Made by a program: the position numbers and the translations under genes. Below the pieces are notes generated by a model. That model worked only from the letters and a program-made list of their open reading frames with translations. It was not told the DNA's origin and did not search any database. A DNA stretch of 56,230 nucleotides from Terriglobia bacterium (GTDB taxonomy: Bacteria > Acidobacteriota > Terriglobia > JAIQFV01), in NCBI GenBank assembly GCA_028716525.1, contig JAQUPQ010000026.1:1-56230 (forward strand), written 5' to 3'. Each line of letters opens with the position of its first letter. The stretch's first letter is position 1. Positions 7,088 through 16,421 of the stretch are shown piece by piece.

Positions 7088-10000
7088 ATGAGCCCGTCAC
7101 GGACCTTCATTCTTCGCCCGATTGCCACGTCCTTGTTGATGATCGGGATTCTCCTCGCAGGCGCGGTGGCCTACATGCAACTGCCGGTGTCGGCCCTGCC
7201 GGAAGTGGATTATCCCACCATCCAGATCATCACATTTTATCCGGGCGCCAGTCCCGACGTGATGGCGTCTTCCGTAACGGCCCCCTTGGAGCGGCAATTC
7301 GGACAGGTGCCGGGTTTGCAGCAGATGACCTCCACCAGCTCCGACGGACTCTCGGTCATTACTCTTCAATTCAATCTCAGCCTGAACATCGACGTCGCCG
7401 AACAGGAAGTCCAACAGTCCATCAACGCCTCGGGCACCTATCTGCCGCCGGATCTGCCGAGCCCGCCCATTTACGCAAAAACCAATCCCGCCGATGCGCC
7501 TATTTTGACGTTGGCGCTGACCTCCAACGAGTTGCCTCTGACGAAGGTGGAGGATCTTGCGGACACGCGACTGGCTCCGAAAATTTCGCAGTTGCCGGGC
7601 GTAGGTTTGGTGACCATCAGCGGCGGTCAGAAACCCGCCGTTCGCATCCAGGTGAATCCCACGACCCTGGCATCTTATGGGCTGAACTTGGAGGATCTGC
7701 GCAGCGCTGTTGTGGCGGCCAATGTCAATCAAGCCAAGGGTAATTTTGATGGTCCGCATCAAGCCTATCAAATCGGCGCCAATGACCAACTGCTATCCGG
7801 CGCTGATTATTCGCCTCTGGTGGTGGCATTCCGTAACGGCTCGCCGGTAAAACTGAGCGACGTGGCCACGGTAGTGGATGAGGCAGAGAATGTTCGTCAG
7901 GCCGCGTGGATGAACTCCATGCCGGCGGTGATTGTCAATATTCAACGCCAGCCCGGCGCCAACATCATCACGGTCGTCGACCGCATCAAGAAATTACTTC
8001 CTCAACTGACCTCGACGCTGCCTTCTTCCGTGGAGGTGCACACGCTCACCGATCGAACTACCACCATTCGCGCCTCGGTGAAGGACGTGCAGTTCGAGCT
8101 CCTGCTGACGGTGGCGTTGGTGGTCATGGTTATCTTCCTGTTTCTCAGAAATATTTCCGCCACCATCATCCCCAGTGTGGCTGTTCCGCTCTCCATCGTG
8201 GGAACGTTTGGCGTGATGTACCTGCTGGGCTACAGTTTGAACAATCTGACGTTGATGGCGTTGACCATTTCCACCGGTTTTGTGGTGGACGATGCCATCG
8301 TGATGATTGAAAACATCACCCGATACATTGAACAGGGGATGCCGGCATTTCAAGCCGCCCTCAAAGGTTCGGAGCAGATCGGCTTCACCATCGTGTCGTT
8401 GACCATCTCGCTGATAGCCGTTTTGATTCCGTTGTTATTCATGGGCGATATCGTCGGACGCCTGTTTCGCGAGTTTGCCGTCACGTTGGCCGTAACCATT
8501 TTGGTGTCGGCTGTGGTTTCGCTGACCTTGACACCGGTGATGTGCTCCAAACTCTTGAAACACAAGCCCGAGGAAAAACAAACCCGGATCTTCCGCGTGA
8601 CCGAGCGGATTTGGGAATCGGTGATTCATTATTACGACCGGACTTTGAAGTGGGTCTTGCGCCATCAAACCGGGACGCTGCTGGTGGCCGCAGCGACGCT
8701 GGTATTGACTGTACTCATGTATTACTACATCCCGAAAGGCTTCTTCCCGATTCAGGATACCGGAGTCATACAAGGCGTATCGGAATCGGCAGAGACGGTT
8801 TCGTTCCAGCAGATGGCCCAGGAACAGCAGGCACTGACTCAAGTCATCCTGAAAGATCCGGCGGTGGATAGTCTTTCTTCCTTCATTGGAATCGATGGAA
8901 CCAACACCACGCTCAACAGCGGACGGATCCTGATCAATCTCAAACCGCTCGATGAACGCCGGGTCAGTGCCAGTGATGTGATTCGCCGATTGCAGCCACA
9001 ACTCACCGCTATCCCGGGTATCACGCTGTTCATGCAGCCGGTGCAGGATATCACGGTCGAAGATCGAGTCAGCCGCACCCAGTTTCAATATACCTTGGAA
9101 GACCCCAACGTCGGAGAGCTGAATACTTACGCCCCACGCATGTTGGCGGCGCTCCAGCAGGAACCGGAATTGCGCGACGTGGCCAGCGATCAACAAGACC
9201 AGGGCCTGCGGGCGCGGGTAGTAGTCGATCGCGAAACGGCCTATCGCCTGGGCATCACACCCTCGGCCATTGATCAAACGCTTTACGACGCTTTCGGACA
9301 GCGGCAGGTGTCCACCATCTTCACGCAGTTGAATCAGTACCATGTCGTCATGGAAGTGAAGCCGGACTTCCGTGAAAATCCGCTGGACTTGAATCACCTG
9401 TTCATTCGAACGGGGACGGGGGCGGCCGCCGGATCGACGGGGTTGGTAGCAGGCGGTGGGGGAGCCGCACAGTTGTTCGGTCCTTCGAGTTCACTCACGG
9501 CAGCAAACGCCAGCTTGTCGGCCACGGCGCAGGGAGTTTCCAACGCCACAGGTTCAAATACTGCCTTTGGCGGGGGCCCCATCGCTTCGTCGGCGGCTTT
9601 TCCAAACAGCGGCCAGGTACCCCTCTCAGCGATCAGTCATGTGGAGGAAGTCAGCGCCCCCATTACGGTGAATCACCAAGGGCAATTTCCCGTAGTGACC
9701 CTCTCCTTCAACTTGGCGCCCAATGCTTCGCTGGGTGATGCCGTCAAAGCCGTCAATCGGGTGAAATCGGAAATCAACTTGCCGCCGAGCATCCAGGCGG
9801 CATTTCAAGGCACGGCGCAAGCCTTCCAGTCTTCATTGGCGAATGAACCTCTGCTCATCCTGGCCGCCATTATTACGGTGTACATTGTGCTGGGTATTCT
9901 GTACGAAAGTTACATTCATCCCATCACCATTTTGTCGACCCTGCCTTCAGCCGGGGTGGGCGCGTTGCTGGCGCTCGTTCTGTGTGGGAATGATTTCAGC

Positions 10001-10387
10001 GTAATCGCATTGATCGGCATTGTGCTGCTCATTGGAATTGTGAAGAAGAACGCCATCATGATGATCGATTTTGCCCTGGACGCGGAGCGCAAGGAGAAAC
10101 TGAAGCCGATGGATGCCATTTATCAGGCCTGCCTGTTGCGTTTTCGCCCGATTATGATGACCACCATGGCGGCGTTGCTCGGCGGTGTCCCGTTGGCGCT
10201 CGGCACCGGGACGGGTTCGGAGTTGCGGCGCCCCCTGGGCATTTCCATTGTCGGCGGATTGCTGCTCAGCCAGGTCTTGACACTGTACACGACGCCCGTC
10301 ATCTACCTGTGGTTTGATCGTTTGGGCCGGCGATTTTTCGGGGAGCGAAAATCCGGGGAGAACACGGAACCGGTCCCGGTTGAGTGA
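7088..10387 (+). CDS. mdtB: RND efflux pump, inner-membrane subunit (MdtB-like) with an inserted low-complexity loop
   Basis: A 1,099-residue proton-driven exporter with the twelve-helix RND plan: TM1 near residues 10-30, a large periplasmic loop, TM2-6, a second loop, TM7-12. The proton-relay acidic pair is in [20 protein letters not shown] (TM4) and the partner lysine is in [14 protein letters not shown] (TM10). It is longer than the usual roughly 1,040 residues because of a Gly/Ala/Ser-rich insert at about residues 775-845, in the second periplasmic loop near the docking region. It is immediately downstream of the adaptor and 3 bases before a second pump gene, the arrangement seen in mdtABC, where the two pumps form a heteromer. 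Confidence 0.92.
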   Translation: MSPSRTFILRPIATSLLMIGILLAGAVAYMQLPVSALPEVDYPTIQIITFYPGASPDVMASSVTAPLERQFGQVPGLQQMTSTSSDGLSVITLQFNLSLNIDVAEQEVQQSINASGTYLPPDLPSPPIYAKTNPADAPILTLALTSNELPLTKVEDLADTRLAPKISQLPGVGLVTISGGQKPAVRIQVNPTTLASYGLNLEDLRSAVVAANVNQAKGNFDGPHQAYQIGANDQLLSGADYSPLVVAFRNGSPVKLSDVATVVDEAENVRQAAWMNSMPAVIVNIQRQPGANIITVVDRIKKLLPQLTSTLPSSVEVHTLTDRTTTIRASVKDVQFELLLTVALVVMVIFLFLRNISATIIPSVAVPLSIVGTFGVMYLLGYSLNNLTLMALTISTGFVVDDAIVMIENITRYIEQGMPAFQAALKGSEQIGFTIVSLTISLIAVLIPLLFMGDIVGRLFREFAVTLAVTILVSAVVSLTLTPVMCSKLLKHKPEEKQTRIFRVTERIWESVIHYYDRTLKWVLRHQTGTLLVAAATLVLTVLMYYYIPKGFFPIQDTGVIQGVSESAETVSFQQMAQEQQALTQVILKDPAVDSLSSFIGIDGTNTTLNSGRILINLKPLDERRVSASDVIRRLQPQLTAIPGITLFMQPVQDITVEDRVSRTQFQYTLEDPNVGELNTYAPRMLAALQQEPELRDVASDQQDQGLRARVVVDRETAYRLGITPSAIDQTLYDAFGQRQVSTIFTQLNQYHVVMEVKPDFRENPLDLNHLFIRTGTGAAAGSTGLVAGGGGAAQLFGPSSSLTAANASLSATAQGVSNATGSNTAFGGGPIASSAAFPNSGQVPLSAISHVEEVSAPITVNHQGQFPVVTLSFNLAPNASLGDAVKAVNRVKSEINLPPSIQAAFQGTAQAFQSSLANEPLLILAAIITVYIVLGILYESYIHPITILSTLPSAGVGALLALVLCGNDFSVIALIGIVLLIGIVKKNAIMMIDFALDAERKEKLKPMDAIYQACLLRFRPIMMTTMAALLGGVPLALGTGTGSELRRPLGISIVGGLLLSQVLTLYTTPVIYLWFDRLGRRFFGERKSGENTEPVPVE

Positions 10388-10390
10388 GTC

Positions 10391-13300
10391 ATGAGTTTCT
10401 CGGAACCTTTCATACGCAGACCGATTGCCACGACGCTCTTGATGGTGGCAATTGCTTTGGCCGGAGCTGTGGCTTTTCGACTGCTTCCGGTCTCGCCGCT
10501 TCCTCAAGTGGATTTTCCGACAATTTCAGTGCAATCGGGTCTGCCGGGCGCCAGTCCTGAAACGATGGCATCCGCTGTAGCAACTCCCTTGGAGCGCCAA
10601 TTCAGCCGCATTGCCTCGGTGAGCGAGATGACCTCCTCGAGCACGCTGGGCTCCACCAACATCGTGTTGCAATTTGATTTGAATCGCGACATCAATGCGG
10701 CGGCACGCGACGTTCAGGCTGCCATTAATGCCGCGCGCGGTAATCTGCCGTCCAATCTTCCCAATAATCCCACGTATCGAAAAGTCAATCCTGCCGACGC
10801 CCCGATCTTCATGCTGGCTCTAACCTCGGACGTGCTCAGCAAGGCCCAGATGTACGACTCGGCCTCCTCGATCATGGCGCAAAAGCTGGCGCAGGTGGCG
10901 GGCGTGGGACAGGTGATCGTCGGCGGGGGTGCTTTGCCCGCCGTCCGGATTGAACTGAATCCCACGGCCCTCAATAAATATGGTATCGGATTCGAACAGG
11001 TTCGAAGCGTTTTGAACAGCGCCAATGCCAATACCCCCAAAGGGCATTTATCCGACGATCATCAAACCTGGCAGGTCGGAGCCAACGACCAGCTGTTCAA
11101 AGCTGTGGATTATGAGCCGCTCATTGTGGCGTACCACAATGGAACCGCGGTGCGAATTTCTGATATCGGGCGGGCCCAGGATCTTCCTGAAGACATTCGC
11201 AATGCCGGCTATGCCAACGGCAAACCCTCGGTGTTGATCATCATTTTTCGCCAGCCCAACGCCAACATCATCGACACGGTGGATGGCATTCGCGCCGTCC
11301 TCCCGCAGCTGCAGGCGGCCATGCCGCAATCGATCAACATGCGCGTGGCCATGGATCAGACCGTGACCATTCGGGCCTCCGTCAGAAACGTGGAGGAAAC
11401 CCTCCTCATTTCCGTGCTTCTCGTCATCCTGGTGGTGTTTGTTTTTTTGAAGAATCCGCGAACGACATTCATTCCCAGTGTGGCCGTTCCAATTTCACTC
11501 ATTGGAACGTTCGGTGTGATGTACCTCTTGGGTTACAGCCTGGACAATCTGTCGTTGATGGCCCTGACGATTTCTACAGGCTTCGTGGTCGATGACGCCA
11601 TCGTGGTGATCGAAAACATTACGCGCTATTTGGAAAAGGGCATGCACCCGTTTCAGGCCGCGCTCAAAGGGGCGAAAGAAATCGGATCCACCGTCGTGAC
11701 GATGAGTCTTTCACTGGTGGCGGTGTTCATTCCCTTGCTGCTGATGGGTGGAATCGTGGGGCGGTTGTTCCGGGAATTTGCGGTGACGCTGACGATCGCC
11801 ATCGTGGTGTCCATGGTCGTTTCGCTCACCGCCACACCGACCATGTGCGCTCATCTGCTGAAGGAACATGAGACGCATGGCCGGCTCTATTACTGGAGCG
11901 AACGAGCCTTCAACGCCGTGGTCAACGCTTATGGCCGAACGTTGAAGACCGTTTTGAACTACCCGGCCATCACGATGCTGGTGTTGTTGGCCACGATCGC
12001 CGTCAATGTGTATCTTTATATATACGTCCCCAAGGGGTTTTTCCCCCAGCAGGACAACGGCCGCATCTCGGGATCGGTTCAAGCGGATGAAGGGACTTCC
12101 TTCCAGGCGATGAACAAAATTCTGGTGCGGATGATCAACATCATCATGCAGGACCCGGCGATCGATACGGTCAACGGATTTACCGGCGGCGGGACAGGAA
12201 ATACCGCCCGCATGTTCATCTCCTTGAAACCCCCGCAGCAGAGAAAGATCTCGGCAGACCTCGTCATTGCCCGGCTGCGGCCAAAACTTTCGAGCGTCCC
12301 CGGAGCTTCGCTTTACCTTCAAGCGAACCAGGATGTCCGCGTCGGAGGGCGGTTTGGCGGAGCTCAATATCAGTACACCATGCGCGGTGACAATTTGAAG
12401 GACTTGCAGGATTTTGCCCCCCGCATGCTCCGGCAGTTGAGAACTCTTTCGGTGATTGCGGATGTGAACAGCGATCAACAGGATCGGGGTTTGCAGGCGT
12501 ATCTGGAGTACGATCGGGAAACGGCGGCGCGCTTCGGCATCTCACCGCAACTCATCGACACCACGCTTTACGACGCTTTCGGTCAGCGTCAGGTGTCGAC
12601 CATGTACAGCACCTTGAATCAGTATCATGTGATTATGGAAGCAGCGCCGGAGTATTGGCAGGATCCTCAATTCTTGCGCGAAATTTATGTGCGCGCCCCC
12701 AACGGGAAACAAGTGCCGATCGGCGCCTTCACGCATTACACTCCAATCACGGCGCCTCTGGCGGTAAGCCACCAGGGTCTGTTTCCCGCTGTGACCCTTT
12801 CATTCAATCTTCGCCCCGGAGTGGCACTGGGCGATGCCGTCAACGCCATCAACTCGGAAGGGACAAAGATGGGCCTGCCTCAGACCATCCACACCGGCTT
12901 CGCGGGAACAGCTCAGGCCTATCAGGATTCCCTGGGAAGCGAACCCTTGCTCATTTTGGCAGCCCTGGTTGCTGTGTACCTGGTGCTGGGAATTCTTTAT
13001 GAAAGTTATATTCATCCGATCACCATTCTTTCGACCCTGCCTTCGGCGGGTGTTGGAGCCCTGCTGGCATTGTTGCTGACGCGCACAGAACTGACCGTCA
13101 TCGCGGTTATTGGAATCATTTTGCTGATCGGCATCGTGAAGAAGAATGCCATCTTGATGATCGATTTTGCGCTGGCTTCAGAACGCAATGAGGGCAAGAA
13201 CTCGCGCGATTCCATTTATGAAGCCTGCCTGTTGCGCTTTCGCCCCATCATGATGACCACCATGGCCGCCATGTTGGGCGCCACTCCGTTGGCCGTTGGA

Positions 13301-13489
13301 ATGGGAGTGGGATCGGAGTTACGCCGTCCGCTGGGAATCGCCATCATCGGCGGGTTGATCGTCAGCCAGCTGCTGACGCTGTATACCACGCCGGTGGTCT
13401 ATCTCTATTTCGATCGCCTCCAACACTGGTGGTACCGGATCCGTTCAAAGAGCCCCGGACCGATCGAGCCGCTGGGCTCGCAGCCGTGA
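10391..13489 (+). CDS. mdtC: RND efflux pump, second inner-membrane subunit (MdtC-like)
   Basis: A 1,032-residue RND protein of standard length, clearly paralogous to the preceding gene (shared [20 protein letters not shown] in TM4 and [18 protein letters not shown] in TM10). It lacks the long inserted loop of its partner. In MdtBC-type pumps two non-identical RND chains assemble into a mixed trimer. The order adaptor-B-C here supports the same organisation, exporting drugs, bile-salt-like compounds or metal-chelate-type substrates; the substrate cannot be read from sequence. Only 3 bases separate it from the upstream stop and 7 from the next start. Confidence 0.92.
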   Translation: MSFSEPFIRRPIATTLLMVAIALAGAVAFRLLPVSPLPQVDFPTISVQSGLPGASPETMASAVATPLERQFSRIASVSEMTSSSTLGSTNIVLQFDLNRDINAAARDVQAAINAARGNLPSNLPNNPTYRKVNPADAPIFMLALTSDVLSKAQMYDSASSIMAQKLAQVAGVGQVIVGGGALPAVRIELNPTALNKYGIGFEQVRSVLNSANANTPKGHLSDDHQTWQVGANDQLFKAVDYEPLIVAYHNGTAVRISDIGRAQDLPEDIRNAGYANGKPSVLIIIFRQPNANIIDTVDGIRAVLPQLQAAMPQSINMRVAMDQTVTIRASVRNVEETLLISVLLVILVVFVFLKNPRTTFIPSVAVPISLIGTFGVMYLLGYSLDNLSLMALTISTGFVVDDAIVVIENITRYLEKGMHPFQAALKGAKEIGSTVVTMSLSLVAVFIPLLLMGGIVGRLFREFAVTLTIAIVVSMVVSLTATPTMCAHLLKEHETHGRLYYWSERAFNAVVNAYGRTLKTVLNYPAITMLVLLATIAVNVYLYIYVPKGFFPQQDNGRISGSVQADEGTSFQAMNKILVRMINIIMQDPAIDTVNGFTGGGTGNTARMFISLKPPQQRKISADLVIARLRPKLSSVPGASLYLQANQDVRVGGRFGGAQYQYTMRGDNLKDLQDFAPRMLRQLRTLSVIADVNSDQQDRGLQAYLEYDRETAARFGISPQLIDTTLYDAFGQRQVSTMYSTLNQYHVIMEAAPEYWQDPQFLREIYVRAPNGKQVPIGAFTHYTPITAPLAVSHQGLFPAVTLSFNLRPGVALGDAVNAINSEGTKMGLPQTIHTGFAGTAQAYQDSLGSEPLLILAALVAVYLVLGILYESYIHPITILSTLPSAGVGALLALLLTRTELTVIAVIGIILLIGIVKKNAILMIDFALASERNEGKNSRDSIYEACLLRFRPIMMTTMAAMLGATPLAVGMGVGSELRRPLGIAIIGGLIVSQLLTLYTTPVVYLYFDRLQHWWYRIRSKSPGPIEPLGSQP

Positions 13490-13496
13490 GATCAGG

Positions 13497-15068
13497 ATGC
13501 AGGTTATGAAATTCAACATCATGTTGCCCGGGAAAATCGAAAAGAACATCGGAAATTTTGATTGGATGCCGCGAAGTCGGAAATTGTGCGTAGCCTTGCT
13601 CGCGAGCACGCTGCTTTTTTCTGTTGCCTGCCTGGTGGGACCCAAGTACCAACGGCCCCCGGCACCGACGCCGGAGGTCTATAAGGAAAAACCGCCGGAC
13701 TACTTCTCGCAGGCTGCTGAGTGGAAACCCGCTACCCCCAACGACGGGGCGCCGCGCGGAAAATGGTGGGAGATTTTTGGTGACCCGCAGCTCAATCAAT
13801 TGGAAGAGCAGGTCAGCATTTCAAATCAGAACATCCTGGCCGCCGAGGCCCAATACCGCGCGGCTCGGGAAGTGGTGCGGGTCGCCCGATCAGGATTATT
13901 TCCCACCGTCAGCACTTCGCCCTCCGCGACGTTTTCCCACTCGTCTGCAAATCTTTCCAGTGCTTCGGCCGGCTCCGGCACCCGAACCGGCGGATCAACC
14001 TCCAGCGTCAATCAGAATTACAACTTTCCGGTCGACCTCACGTACCTGGTGGATATCTGGGGCAGTATCCGTCACAGCGTTCGACAAAGCACCGAAACGG
14101 CTCAGGCCAGCTATGCGCAACTGGAAAATGCCCGCTTGTCGTTTCAAGCCGAACTGGCGGTGGCCTATTTTCAACTGCATGGGGTCGACGGGGTTCATGA
14201 TTTGTTGGAGCGCACGGTCAAGTCGTACGAAGACAATCTGCAGTTAACCAAAGATCGTTTCAACAGCGGTGTGGCCTCGGGAGTCGACGTGGCGCAGGCC
14301 GAAGCTCAACTGAACAACACGCGGGCGGAGCTCATCGATTTGGGAATTGCGCGCGCCCAGTTTGAGCATGCCATCGCTATCCTGACCGGAAAACCGCCTG
14401 CGGGTCTCAGCGTTCCCGTCAATCCCATCAAAGCCGTTCCTCCGGCGATTCCTGTAGGTATTCCTTCGACTCTCCTGGAACGCCGCCCCGACATCGCCGT
14501 GCTGGAGCGACAGATGGCAGCCGCCAACGAGCAAATAGGTATTGCGACGGCTGCGTTTTATCCTGCGCTGACTCTCGGGGCCGCCGGCGGTTTTGAAGCC
14601 GGATCGATTGCCAAGTGGTTTGCCTGGCCCAGTCGATTCTGGTCGGTGGGACCGCAACTGGCCGAGACCCTTTTTGATGCCGGCAAACGACGTGCGCAGG
14701 TCGCCGAGGCCCAGGCTATTTACGACGCCACGGTCGCCAACTATCGCCAAACGGTGTTGGTGAGTTTCCAGCAGGTGGAAGATGCCTTGGCGGCCTTGCG
14801 CGTGTTGGACGATGAGACCAACGCTCAGAACGCCGCCGTTCAGGCCGCCGAGCAGTCTCTGGATATTTCCAATTATCAATACAAGGCCGGAACGGTGAGC
14901 TATCTTCAGGTGATTACGGCACAAACCACCGCACTGCAAGCAGAGATCAACGCCATTAATCTTCTGACCCGCCGCATGGTTTCGTCCGTGCTGTTGATTG
15001 AAGCGTTGGGCGGTGGCTGGGATGCGTCGTCAATACCGACGCCCGCCGCCGTTTTGCCCGGCAAATAA
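13497..15068 (+). CDS. Outer-membrane efflux lipoprotein, NodT/OprM family
   Basis: A 523-residue TolC-fold channel. A basic N-terminus is followed by a lipoprotein signal, ALLASTLLFSVAC, with the lipidated Cys at about residue 42, then VGPKYQRPPAP, the classic start of mature NodT proteins. Two repeats of the outer-membrane-efflux domain follow; the second contains GIPSTLLERRPDIAVLERQM and LFDAGKRRAQVAEA, diagnostic for the family. The repeat near residues 140-170 is Ser-rich. It completes the tripartite RND pump encoded by the three upstream genes; E. coli mdtABC lacks its own channel, so here the system is self-contained. Hairpin repeats beginning at 15133 probably terminate the operon. 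Confidence 0.92.
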   Translation: MQVMKFNIMLPGKIEKNIGNFDWMPRSRKLCVALLASTLLFSVACLVGPKYQRPPAPTPEVYKEKPPDYFSQAAEWKPATPNDGAPRGKWWEIFGDPQLNQLEEQVSISNQNILAAEAQYRAAREVVRVARSGLFPTVSTSPSATFSHSSANLSSASAGSGTRTGGSTSSVNQNYNFPVDLTYLVDIWGSIRHSVRQSTETAQASYAQLENARLSFQAELAVAYFQLHGVDGVHDLLERTVKSYEDNLQLTKDRFNSGVASGVDVAQAEAQLNNTRAELIDLGIARAQFEHAIAILTGKPPAGLSVPVNPIKAVPPAIPVGIPSTLLERRPDIAVLERQMAAANEQIGIATAAFYPALTLGAAGGFEAGSIAKWFAWPSRFWSVGPQLAETLFDAGKRRAQVAEAQAIYDATVANYRQTVLVSFQQVEDALAALRVLDDETNAQNAAVQAAEQSLDISNYQYKAGTVSYLQVITAQTTALQAEINAINLLTRRMVSSVLLIEALGGGWDASSIPTPAAVLPGK

Positions 15069-15097
15069 GAAACCGGTTGGAAGGTCCATTCACAGGG

Positions 15098-15618
15098 CTT
15101 GATTCCCTCTTGCTAAGCAATTGATCGATGCAAAACCCCGTTCACGGGGTTTTGTTATCTCAGCCCGCCGGTTTACCGGCGGGAGGCGAGATGCATCTCT
15201 TTTGTAGGGAAGCCGGGGTTTGAGAGCCTCGTTCACGGGGATTGATTCCCCTTTGCCCAGCAAGTGATCGATTCGAAACCCCGTTCACGGGGTTTTGTTA
15301 TCTCAGCCCGCCGGTTTACCGGCGGGAGGTGAGATGCATCTCTTTTGCAGGGAAGCCGGGGTTTGAGAGCCTCGTTCACGGGGATTGATTCCCCTTTGCC
15401 CAGCAAGTGATCGATTCGAAACCCCGTTCACGGGGGTTTGTTATCTCAGCCCGCCGGTTCACCGGCGGGAGGTGAGATGCATCTCTTTTGCAGGGAAGCC
15501 GGGGTTTGAGAGCCTCGTTCACGGGGATTGATTCCCCTTTGCCCAGCAAGTGATCGATTCGAAACCCCGTTCACGGGGGTTTGTTATCTCAGCCCGCCGG
15601 TTTACCGGCGGGAGGAGA
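15098..15618. repeat. 143-bp tandem repeat with two hairpins per unit
   Basis: Units begin at 15133, 15276, 15419 and 15562 (taking AAACCCCG as the start), giving an exact 143-bp period; the last unit is partial, and a diverged unit end precedes the first. Each unit has a hairpin AAACCCCGTTCACGGGGTTT and, 11 bases later, CCCGCCGGTTTACCGGCGGG, then GAGGTGAGATGCAT and GTTCACGGGGATTGATTCCCC. Differences between units fall in loops or at stem ends (TTTA to TTCA; an extra G). There is no gene inside. The first hairpin could also terminate the efflux operon. Confidence 0.9.
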
Positions 15619-15638
15619 GATCCATATCAGCCTCGGTT

Positions 15639-15855
15639 CTTTTCACGCCGTAACGCCAGCCCGCTTTAGCGGGCGAAATCTTTAGAATGATCAAAGCCTA
15701 CATTGCACTGTGCCGCCCCCTAAACGGGGCTCGAAAATGAAATGGAAATCGGGGAAGGGTGGTGCGTTTTTCTTTCCCGCCGATAAATCGGCGGGCTGAG
15801 GAAGGCAAGCCTCCTGAAGGAGGCTGAATTTTGAAGGTCGCGGATAAATCAGATC
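15639..15855. repeat. Multi-hairpin module, copy 1
   Basis: Four palindromes in a row: GCCCGCTTTAGCGGGC (15659-15674), GCCCCCTAAACGGGGC (15715-15730), CCCGCCGATAAATCGGCGGG (15776-15795) and AGCCTCCTGAAGGAGGCT (15808-15825). They are joined by spacers of about 12-45 bases. The same series in the same order recurs at 19030-19263, beyond the Cys-rich/TonB-receptor gene pair. No open reading frame fits. The remaining bases up to 15952 show nothing recognisable. Confidence 0.85.
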
Positions 15856-15952
15856 CCTCCTCGTTTCACCGCCGCTTTAGAGCAGGCTCAACTCCTCCAA
15901 CCGTGTTATACTGAAAACTCACTAAATAATTTCCCGCGGTGATGATTCCGTC

Positions 15953-16360
15953 ATGCTAAAGCGGCACGTTAAGGCATGGATCCTGTTGATGGTCTTTCTG
16001 GCCATGGAGGGGAGCTGGATGCCGTCTTCCCTTCGTGACACAGCCACTAAACCGTGTTGTCCCATGCCGTGTTGTGCGGGCGGCATGTGTCCGATGCGTG
16101 GCATGACGGGGCATTCTGAGGAGGCCTGTCCTCGCGGGCGGAATGTGAAATCAACCCACGGACTGGCTTGTTCCTGTTCACTGTCTGAAGGTGCGGGTAA
16201 GATTCTGCCGGGAGTTCGTGGAGACTTTCTCTTTCAATGGGCTCCCTCAACGCAGCTACCGCCGCCTCTTATTGTGAAGTCGTCGACTGAGGCGTTTCAA
16301 GTTTCTTCTTTATCCGGCCACCGAGACCCCCCGTTTCATCCTCCCAAACCTTCCTGCTGA
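15953..16360 (+). CDS. Exported Cys/Met/His-rich small protein, probable metal-binding
   Basis: A 135-residue protein with a signal peptide (MLKRHVKAWILLMVFLAMEG). The mature N-terminal part is packed with soft-metal ligands: KPCCPMPCCAGGMCPMRGMTGHSEEACPRG, with further CSCS and a C-terminal HRDPPFHPPKPSC. Such composition is typical of periplasmic copper- or other thiophilic-metal-binding peptides encoded beside TonB-dependent receptors; the metal is inferred, not shown. The receptor gene starts 61 bases downstream. The pair is enclosed between two copies of the hairpin module, so it may be an acquired unit. I do not recognise a named family. Confidence 0.6.
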   Translation: MLKRHVKAWILLMVFLAMEGSWMPSSLRDTATKPCCPMPCCAGGMCPMRGMTGHSEEACPRGRNVKSTHGLACSCSLSEGAGKILPGVRGDFLFQWAPSTQLPPPLIVKSSTEAFQVSSLSGHRDPPFHPPKPSC

Positions 16361-16421
16361 TTCAGACCCTTTCAGTCTGGAACTGTTTTTCGCGAACGTG
16401 TCGACTTGTGAGAGGTGAGCC

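Noticed and set aside
8435-9397. Long minus-strand reading frame inside the MdtB-like gene
   Set aside because: It is antisense to a clear RND pump with conserved motifs; its composition is that of a codon-position shadow.
15098-15618. CRISPR array
   Set aside because: The tandem units are 143 bp with no short repeat alternating with unique spacers; the whole unit is repeated.
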